The notes below the pieces were generated by a model that ran no database searches, was not told where the DNA came from, and saw nothing but the letters and a program-made list of their open reading frames with translations. Below are positions 6,088-11,076 of a stretch of 11,076 bases of DNA, in pieces. Location: the NCBI GenBank assembly GCA_038874185.1, contig JAVZCX010000025.1, forward strand, positions 1-11,076, in the 5' to 3' direction. A program made the translations under genes and the position numbers. How positions within the stretch are numbered: the first letter of the stretch is position 1; each line of letters starts with the position of its first letter. Source of the stretch: DTQF01 sp038874185 (GTDB taxonomy: Archaea > Micrarchaeota > Micrarchaeia > CABMEP01).

Positions 6088-7299
6088 ATGCCTTATACAT
6101 TTAACATAGTCAAACAATTAGCAAGCACTCCTGCAGATGTAGCAAATCTAGTTATAAATGAGGCTACTACAAACTGGGGCTGGAGTATATATGATGATAT
6201 GAGATCAAGCAGCTACATAGTGCTAAAGAAACAAAATATTAATGGAGTAAATGGATATTGGTATATATCATGGGATTCAAGTAAGTTATATTACGTACCT
6301 TACAGGTATTGGAATAATTCAACACATAGTGGAGCTGGATACAATTACTATTCAATTTATGTCTCTGCCTCTAATGTATATGTTTGGTTAGCTGGAGATG
6401 AAAAAGTTAATTTTATTATGACACTGAGTGGAAGTTCCTACGGTATGCTGGGTTTTTTAATGGGAGATCCTTTCTATAAATCTCCTGTTACTAAGCTTAC
6501 CAGTAATGCTACCACAGGAAACAATGTGACAATCAATGTCCAATCAACTGAAGGTTTTATTCCAGGCTACAGATACTCTATTATAGATAGTATTACTTCT
6601 GCAAATCAACATCTAGTGACTGTTACACAGATTCTCAACAGTACACAAATGGTAGTAGACACATTATCCTTTGCCTATCCTGCAGGTTCTACTATTGGCT
6701 TAACTCCTATGTTCTGTGGTATACATAGTAACTACGCCTCCACCAGCCCTATCTTCAATGCTTTTGCATTAATGCTTACTGGTACTAATAGTAATACTAG
6801 TTGTAATTATTATTATTCTTACAAGTCAGCTATTCCACTTTCTCTCACAGACTATAGCTTATACTTCAATAATGCTAATCTTAGATTGTTGGCTCCCTGG
6901 ATGTCTTATCATGGCTATAATAACTATTATCCAGAGTTTATCTATGATGGACCTATAGTAATGACTCCAGGCTGCAATCCTGAAGATGTCTTTTATCTCT
7001 CTCCTTCTGCTCCAAACAAGGTATACTATGTTGCTTCTACATCTACAGGCAATAATGGTCTAAATATTCTCAATGATACTACTAAAACTTGGACTACAGA
7101 TCAATGGAAAGACAAATTTGTAGTAATTTCCAGTGGTCCTGGAGTAGGGCAAATAAGAAAAATACAATCTAATACTGCTACTACTTTGACTTTGTATAAC
7201 AACTGGTCTACTCTGCCTGATTCTACAAGTCAGTATGTAATTGTAGATGAGGCATATCTAGGTCTTCAGTATAACTTTGCTGCTAAATGGACACTCTAA
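6088..7299 (+). CDS. Putative tail-tip receptor-binding / baseplate protein
   Basis: 403 aa from the ATG that follows a perfect SD. I do not recognise the whole protein. It is very rich in Tyr, Trp, Asn, Ser and Thr and is nearly all beta, as are many receptor-binding or sugar-binding phage proteins. The N-terminus (MPYTFNIVKQLASTPADVAN) leads into a 130-residue aromatic region (GYWYISWDSSKLYYVPYRYW). Residues ~132-205 form a small beta module with VNVQST/EGFIPGYRYSII-like strands (TINVQSTEGFIPGYRYSII). Residues ~325-395 hold another common phage module: DTTKTWTTDQWKDKFVVISS, then GPGVGQIRKI and a closing TSQYVIVDEA. The gene has only three CpGs, and none from 6737 on, unlike its upstream neighbours. 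This suggests it was acquired from a CpG-poor source. It lies between Dit and hub genes, where accessory tip proteins are inserted. Function is inferred from composition and place. Confidence 0.6.
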   Translation: MPYTFNIVKQLASTPADVANLVINEATTNWGWSIYDDMRSSSYIVLKKQNINGVNGYWYISWDSSKLYYVPYRYWNNSTHSGAGYNYYSIYVSASNVYVWLAGDEKVNFIMTLSGSSYGMLGFLMGDPFYKSPVTKLTSNATTGNNVTINVQSTEGFIPGYRYSIIDSITSANQHLVTVTQILNSTQMVVDTLSFAYPAGSTIGLTPMFCGIHSNYASTSPIFNAFALMLTGTNSNTSCNYYYSYKSAIPLSLTDYSLYFNNANLRLLAPWMSYHGYNNYYPEFIYDGPIVMTPGCNPEDVFYLSPSAPNKVYYVASTSTGNNGLNILNDTTKTWTTDQWKDKFVVISSGPGVGQIRKIQSNTATTLTLYNNWSTLPDSTSQYVIVDEAYLGLQYNFAAKWTL

Positions 7300-7665
7300 T
7301 GGAGGTGTTATATGGCAGTATATATGGCTTCTAAGATTGATCCACAAACATTAAATCTCAGCTCTTGGATAGATGTAGTTAATAAGATTAAGCCTTCTGG
7401 ATATATAACCTTTTATAAAGTATTTCCCAATATTTATATAGCTAGGAGGATAAAAAGTCCTGCTAAAATTAAGTTATGGGACAAAGTTTTACATAACATC
7501 AAATAGGAGAGCATATGGCAATTTATTCTGCAGCAAGGCTTTATCTTAAACTTCCACCACCACAGAATATACAGTGTATCTATACTTCTGGCACTGGTTT
7601 CATATTCACTTTTGACTTGCCTATAGGAGCTGATTATGCAGTTTACTCCACAGATAATGGTCAAA
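6737..7665. other. CpG-free tract 1 (929 bp)
   Basis: By hand reading there is no CG dinucleotide in this stretch. It spans the last half of the putative receptor-binding gene, all of the 64-aa gene and the first 50 codons of the next gene. The capsid gene has 17 in 1062 bases. Consistent with recent transfer or strong local CpG avoidance. Confidence 0.8.
7312..7506 (+). CDS. Small protein of unknown function in the tail-tip region
   Basis: 64 aa, SD GGAGGTGT (7301-7308) four bases before the ATG. I do not recognise it. The N-terminus MAVYMASKIDPQTLNLSSWI is followed by a helix-like IDVVNKIK, a strand-rich GYITFYKVFPNIYIA, and a basic tail RRIKSPAKIKLWDKVLHNIK. There are no cysteines, membrane helix or known motif. 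It sits between two tail-tip genes with almost no spacing and starts, like the next protein (MAIYSAARL), with MA-V/I-Y-x-A. It may be a tail-tip accessory subunit, a remnant or a duplicated start. A good SD and coding-like spacing favour a real gene; it contains no CpG. Confidence 0.62.
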   Translation: MAVYMASKIDPQTLNLSSWIDVVNKIKPSGYITFYKVFPNIYIARRIKSPAKIKLWDKVLHNIK

Positions 7666-8186
7666 CGTGGAAAAAATGCTTTGCAGGGCAGCTAGTAAAT
7701 ACTACCAGTGATGGTATTAATATTCAACCTGGAAATTCTTATACATTTATTTTCAAAAGCATAGAAGAAGAAGGAATCGTAGAAAATGAATGGTCCCAAC
7801 CAATAACACTAATTGCTGTTAGTGATACTAAGCCTGATATAGTTATCGATAGTATTTATCCCATGTATGTTAAGCGAAATAGTCTATTGCAGGGAATTAT
7901 TTTTAAACTGAAATGTCTTGATGACGGAGGAGCGGCACAAGGCTGTAGAGTCAATGTAGTTCTCAAAAATCCAATTACATTAGAAACTATTTCTTCATCT
8001 ACAATGCAATCTGGAGTATTTAAGAATAGTAATGTTTTTCTACGAGTATTTTGTGATATAGGTAAAACATATTTAGCGGTTGTATCAATTCAAAATGCTT
8101 GGGGAACGGTCTATAAAAATGCAATAGTTAGATACAATACTCAAAGCACTATGCGTTTGCTTCAGATTGTAAATGAAGGAGTTTAA
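7515..8186 (+). CDS. Beta-rich tail-tip / baseplate protein with Ig- or FnIII-like domain
   Basis: 223 aa, SD AGGAG (7505-7509) overlapping the previous stop, five bases before the ATG. Residues 1-12 (MAIYSAARLYLK) form a leader-like strand or helix. Residues ~15-100 look like an FnIII- or Ig-like fold: PPPQNIQCIYTSGTGFIFTF, DYAVYSTDNGQTWKKCF, PGNSYTFIFKSIEEEG and NEWSQPITLIAV, with strand/loop spacing typical of FnIII domains. Residues ~105-215 form a second beta domain, with FKLKCLDDGG, CRVNVVLKNPITLETISSS and TYLAVVSIQNAWGTV. The next gene's SD lies in its last codons. It probably bridges or decorates the tip, like Ig-like domains in many phage tail proteins that bind surface polysaccharides weakly. 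The precise role is not shown. CpG reappears from 7666. Confidence 0.65.
   Translation: MAIYSAARLYLKLPPPQNIQCIYTSGTGFIFTFDLPIGADYAVYSTDNGQTWKKCFAGQLVNTTSDGINIQPGNSYTFIFKSIEEEGIVENEWSQPITLIAVSDTKPDIVIDSIYPMYVKRNSLLQGIIFKLKCLDDGGAAQGCRVNVVLKNPITLETISSSTMQSGVFKNSNVFLRVFCDIGKTYLAVVSIQNAWGTVYKNAIVRYNTQSTMRLLQIVNEGV
8176..8181 (+). promoter_or_regulatory. Ribosome binding site fixing the hub start at 8188
   Basis: AAGGAG lies six bases before ATG 8188. The in-frame ATG at 8173 is upstream of this SD and has no SD of its own, so the 897-aa version is preferred over the 902-aa version. Confidence 0.82.
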
Positions 8187-8187
8187 T

Positions 8188-10881
8188 ATGGCACAAGAAA
8201 TGAAAGTAATTAATAAAATTATCAGTGCTGAAATAATAGAAAGCATTAATATTGGTAGTCAAGCATCTACCGTAGTTATACCAAAGCCTGACTATCCTAT
8301 CAATATAGGAGACCAGATAGTAGTCAAAATTCAGCATGATAGTATAACAAAATATTTTTCTTTCATTATCAATGCTATTGGCGAAGAAGAAGATATTCTT
8401 ACACTTACGCTAATAAACCCTATTAATCAATTAACTAAATGTATATTCCCAAATCACGAGCCTGTGAGTGGAGAGGTATCAGATATTATATACAATCTCT
8501 TAACTGAGGCTATTCAGAATAGATATATCAAAATGACTGTATTACGAGAGAATATTCAAAAAACTAATAGTTATTTTGCTAATGTTCCAGTCCACAACAT
8601 TTATCTTTCAGATCTGTTAATGAATTTTTGCACTATTACTGGCTATACAATGTATGTGGGATATGATGCGAAAAATAATGTTTATGATAGTTTCTTTTTT
8701 CAATCTAAACAACAAGACGACTATCAAATAGTATTAAAAGAAGGAACTAATATTCTTACAGAAGATATACAAAAAGGTGATTTGAATACCATTTCTAATT
8801 ATATTGTTCTTTACTACTATCCTACTTATGAGCCTAGAGATGAAAGATGGACTGAAACTTGTAGTGATAGAAAAATTATAGTTAGTATTCCTACTCAGAA
8901 AATGCAAGATTGGCTGTATGAAAAGATGGGACTTGGTAGACCTGCAAGAATAAGATGTAGAGGACCTTACAGCAAAGTGAGCCAAGATGTTCCTGCAATG
9001 ACTTATGAATTACCCCTTGTGGATGCATCTAATTTTCCTTCTTCAGGCTTTGTCTTTATAGGTGGTGATCCTGCTTGGGATTATAGAAAGTACAATTCCA
9101 AAGATGGCAATACTCTTATTCTAGATCAGCCCTTAGGAGGAGATATTCAGAAAGATACAGATGTAGGACTTTACATCAATACAGAGTATAGTCAACAAGA
9201 TAATATTTCTCCAACTGAATATGTTTGGTCTCTGTTTTTTACTCCTTACATGAAAATCACCAAGGTGGGTTTCTACATATGGAATAAGGTGGGCAATCCT
9301 GGACCTTTAGCTCTCTATGTAATCCCCTGGTGGGCTAATGTTCCTTATAAGAGAGTGGAGATCCCCTTCCCTATGCCTGGATGGAATATAGTAGATGTAA
9401 ATATTGATATTCCTGCTTTAACTCCAGATTTAAAAGAACAAATGCCTGATATTAAAAAATGGGCTACTTTTGTTAATTTAAAGATATTCCCTGCATTTCA
9501 AGCAACTGATTCTGATTACTATGAGATAGGCATGGGAAGTTATGAAGTTGTTAATGGCAATGGAGAAGTTTTTTATTCAGGACACTATGGAGGCTATACT
9601 CCAGGCAATGGAACCATAAATTCCTATAATGATCCTACTAAACAAACTTCTTACTACATTGAATTTCAGGATACTAGCCATTTGTTCTTTAACAAAGAAT
9701 TAGACTTTTCCTGGACTACAAGCAATGAAAGTGTTAAATGGGGCTGTCATAACAGACTTTATAACCTCTTTAACAATCCTAATGGCTATTTGTATATGAA
9801 CCAGGAGTTAGAGGATTGTATCAGGTTCTGGGGCAGTGGAACATTGACCTTAAATCTCAACAATTTTAATATTAATCAGTTTGATAGGATAAGATTTTTA
9901 TACAAAGGGAATATTTCTTCTATAGAGATTGTTTGTTCTAACCAAGGAAAATACACACAAAGTCTATCTACTGCTAATGACTGGACTGAAAAAATTATAA
10001 ACATTAATAGTATGACAAAGATAAATGACCCAAACAATATAGTCACGAAAATAAACTTTAACATTTCTGGCACTGGAATGATAGATGGACTAAAGTTTTT
10101 ATATCCAGAAGAGGGGCTATCCGTTATAGTCAAGGACGATGAATCTATTAAGAAGTATGGACAAAGAGCAAATATCATATATGCTAAAGGTATAACTGAT
10201 GCACCATATGCAATTGAACTCGCTAATAAAATACTTTCAGAACAAAAAGAACCTAAAATCGGAGGAACTATCAAAACAACTGAAAATTTTTGGATAAGGC
10301 CGGGAAATTATGCAAAAATAATAATTCCTTCAAAAAATATCAATCAATCTTTGCTAATTTCTGAAGTTAAACACTACATTGATAATATTGTAGAGATTAC
10401 TTTAGAGACGAAAATGCTAGATTTATCATCATTTCTGGCGCAAATTCAACAAAGTCTCGAAAACCTAAAAATAGGAATATCATCTCAAAGAAGCGAAATA
10501 CAGTCCAGTTCCTCTCTACAAGGAATACCTATGCATAACTACACACATCAAGTAGGAGGAATAGATGAAATTAATGTCACTGGTTTGAAAGGAATTTTAG
10601 CTGATTTTCAAAATACGAAGTGGGATTTGATTTCTGGAAAGCCTAATAGCGCAGTCAGTGATATTGATGATGCTGTAAGTAAGAAACATACGCATAGCAA
10701 TAAATCTATACTTGATGATATCCCTAAAAGTAATTACAATGCTACAAGATCTCCAAATGCTAATGATGATATCACACAAGGATATACGATAGGCTCAAGA
10801 TGGCTGGATATTGTCAATGATGAAGAATGGGTTTGCTTAGATGCTACGCAAGGAGGTGCAGTATGGAAAAAAACAACTTAA
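8188..10881 (+). CDS. Baseplate hub / tail tip protein with fibre-like C-terminus
   Basis: 897 aa. Residues 1-225 resemble the hub fold of gp27/Tal-type and late-control-D proteins: early strands VINKIISAEIIESINIGSQA, IGDQIVVKI, a helix SGEVSDIIYNLLTEAI, and SNYIVLYYYP near 203. A large insertion follows, about residues 240-640. It has a LVDASNFPSSGFVFIGG module (~272-332), an aromatic lectin-like stretch (WSLFFTPYMKITKVGFYIW, ~345), and a jelly-roll-like stretch with FDRIRFLYKG, SIEIVCSNQ and DGLKFLYP. The hub fold then resumes: SIKKYGQRANIIYA (~654), ITDAPYAIELANKIL, WIRPGNYAKIIIP (~702) and LETKMLDL. The last 115 residues hold common fibre modules: HNYTHQVGGIDEINVTGLKG (~783), KKHTHSNKSI (~832), and GYTIGSRWLDIVNDEEWVCL (~865). 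No lysozyme or peptidase motif is visible. The central part (178-619) contains no CpG. Confidence 0.82.
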   Translation: MAQEMKVINKIISAEIIESINIGSQASTVVIPKPDYPINIGDQIVVKIQHDSITKYFSFIINAIGEEEDILTLTLINPINQLTKCIFPNHEPVSGEVSDIIYNLLTEAIQNRYIKMTVLRENIQKTNSYFANVPVHNIYLSDLLMNFCTITGYTMYVGYDAKNNVYDSFFFQSKQQDDYQIVLKEGTNILTEDIQKGDLNTISNYIVLYYYPTYEPRDERWTETCSDRKIIVSIPTQKMQDWLYEKMGLGRPARIRCRGPYSKVSQDVPAMTYELPLVDASNFPSSGFVFIGGDPAWDYRKYNSKDGNTLILDQPLGGDIQKDTDVGLYINTEYSQQDNISPTEYVWSLFFTPYMKITKVGFYIWNKVGNPGPLALYVIPWWANVPYKRVEIPFPMPGWNIVDVNIDIPALTPDLKEQMPDIKKWATFVNLKIFPAFQATDSDYYEIGMGSYEVVNGNGEVFYSGHYGGYTPGNGTINSYNDPTKQTSYYIEFQDTSHLFFNKELDFSWTTSNESVKWGCHNRLYNLFNNPNGYLYMNQELEDCIRFWGSGTLTLNLNNFNINQFDRIRFLYKGNISSIEIVCSNQGKYTQSLSTANDWTEKIININSMTKINDPNNIVTKINFNISGTGMIDGLKFLYPEEGLSVIVKDDESIKKYGQRANIIYAKGITDAPYAIELANKILSEQKEPKIGGTIKTTENFWIRPGNYAKIIIPSKNINQSLLISEVKHYIDNIVEITLETKMLDLSSFLAQIQQSLENLKIGISSQRSEIQSSSSLQGIPMHNYTHQVGGIDEINVTGLKGILADFQNTKWDLISGKPNSAVSDIDDAVSKKHTHSNKSILDDIPKSNYNATRSPNANDDITQGYTIGSRWLDIVNDEEWVCLDATQGGAVWKKTT
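8720..10045. other. CpG-free tract 2 (1326 bp) inside the hub gene
   Basis: Hand reading finds no CG dinucleotide, whereas the hub gene before 8720 and after 10045 has them regularly (for example 8270, 8381 and 8718; 10046, 10110, 10126 and others). The tract encodes hub residues ~178-619, covering the inserted sugar-binding-like domains. Consistent with a mosaic domain insertion. Confidence 0.8.
10850..10857 (+). promoter_or_regulatory. Ribosome binding site fixing the start at 10863
   Basis: AAGGAGGT lies five bases before ATG 10863, inside the end of the hub gene. It decides against the in-frame ATG at 10827, which has no SD and would only add residues read from the hub frame. Confidence 0.82.
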
Positions 10882-11048
10882 GAAGAATTGTTGCTGGAAT
10901 TTTATTTTGGGGCTTAGGATATCTGTGTAATAAATTTCTTTATTCACATTTTGCATTTTTTCAAGATTGGATATGGGGAGTCTATTCGATAGGAGATTGT
11001 TTGTATATATTGGGATATAGTCTTATCTTGTCAGTTGTATGGAGGTGA
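10863..11048 (+). CDS. Small membrane protein, holin candidate
   Basis: 61 aa, starting within the last 19 bases of the hub gene. Two hydrophobic segments are visible: residues 9-27 (IVAGILFWGLGYLCNKFLY) and 37-59 (IWGVYSIGDCLYILGYSLIL). They are joined by a short loop SHFAFFQDW, with a basic N-terminus (MEKNNLRR) and a C-terminal Arg. Asp45 and the Trp/Tyr clusters are seen in the second helix. Two helices, a small size and position right after the tail-tip gene are typical of phage holins or similar small lysis-module membrane proteins that control lysis timing. No family motif is identifiable, so a different small membrane protein remains possible. The next gene begins three bases after the stop. 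Confidence 0.6.
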   Translation: MEKNNLRRIVAGILFWGLGYLCNKFLYSHFAFFQDWIWGVYSIGDCLYILGYSLILSVVWR

Positions 11049-11050
11049 AA

Positions 11051-11076
11051 ATGAAAAAAATGAAATATCTATTTAT
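11051..11076 (+). CDS. Start of a downstream gene, truncated by window edge
   Basis: Only the first eight codons (MKKMKYLF) are visible. A perfect GGAGGTG SD (11041-11047) ends four bases before the ATG and overlaps the previous stop. The Lys-rich start followed by hydrophobic residues could be a signal peptide or a membrane N-terminus, as in another lysis-module protein, but the function cannot be judged from eight residues. Confidence 0.55.

Noticed and set aside
8173..8187. Upstream ATG of the hub gene at 8173.
   Set aside because: It precedes its own would-be SD (AAGGAG 8176-8181); the next ATG at 8188 has proper spacing.
9876..10274. Minus-strand 132-codon frame with hydrophobic stretches.
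   Set aside because: It lies wholly inside the hub gene on the other strand; the hydrophobicity comes from reverse reading of AT-rich codons, and there is no SD.

Overview
The window is one continuous, tightly packed, plus-strand stretch of a tailed-phage (siphovirus-type) head-and-tail morphogenesis operon, either from a free phage or a prophage. The DNA is AT-rich, arginine is mostly AGA, and most genes have a strong GGAGG-type Shine-Dalgarno (SD) site 4-7 bases before the ATG. This fits a low-GC bacterial host such as a Bacillota member or a low-GC thermophile. The sequence alone does not fix the host, and an archaeal host is not formally excluded. I see no integrase, tRNA, rRNA, CRISPR array, insertion sequence, promoter or convincing rho-independent terminator. 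There is no gene-free stretch over 300 bases.

Layout. (1) Head, 1-2952: the C-terminal end of a prohead maturation protease (5' end outside the window), an HK97-fold major capsid protein, a 62-aa orphan protein preceded by a perfect 10-bp hairpin, a gp6-like head-tail adaptor, a HK97 gp10-like neck protein and a probable tail terminator. (2) Tail tube and assembly, 2953-5408: a major tail tube protein, a G/GT tail-assembly chaperone pair joined by a programmed -1 frameshift, and a short tape measure protein. (3) Tail tip, 5405-10881: a Dit-like distal tail protein, a 403-aa aromatic-rich putative receptor-binding protein, a 64-aa orphan, a 223-aa beta-rich protein, and an 897-aa baseplate hub with fibre-like C-terminal modules. 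(4) Start of the next module, 10863 to the end: a 61-aa probable two-helix membrane protein (holin candidate) and the first codons of another gene.

The genes follow the classical assembly order: protease and capsid make the head, adaptor/neck/terminator proteins join head to tail, tape measure plus chaperones set tail length, and Dit plus hub plus accessory proteins form the host-contacting tip. Lysis genes probably begin at the right edge. The terminase, portal and N-terminal protease are expected just left of the window (inference).

The two best observations are these. First, the frameshift signal is complete: an in-frame T TTT TTC heptamer (3739-3745) followed within 3 bases by a 14-bp perfect stem whose loop holds the zero-frame stop. 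Second, two CpG-free tracts (6737-7665 and 8720-10045) cover the putative receptor-binding genes and the middle of the hub gene, while flanking genes carry CpG about once per 60 bases. This suggests mosaic acquisition of host-range domains. I do not see a wholly new system here.
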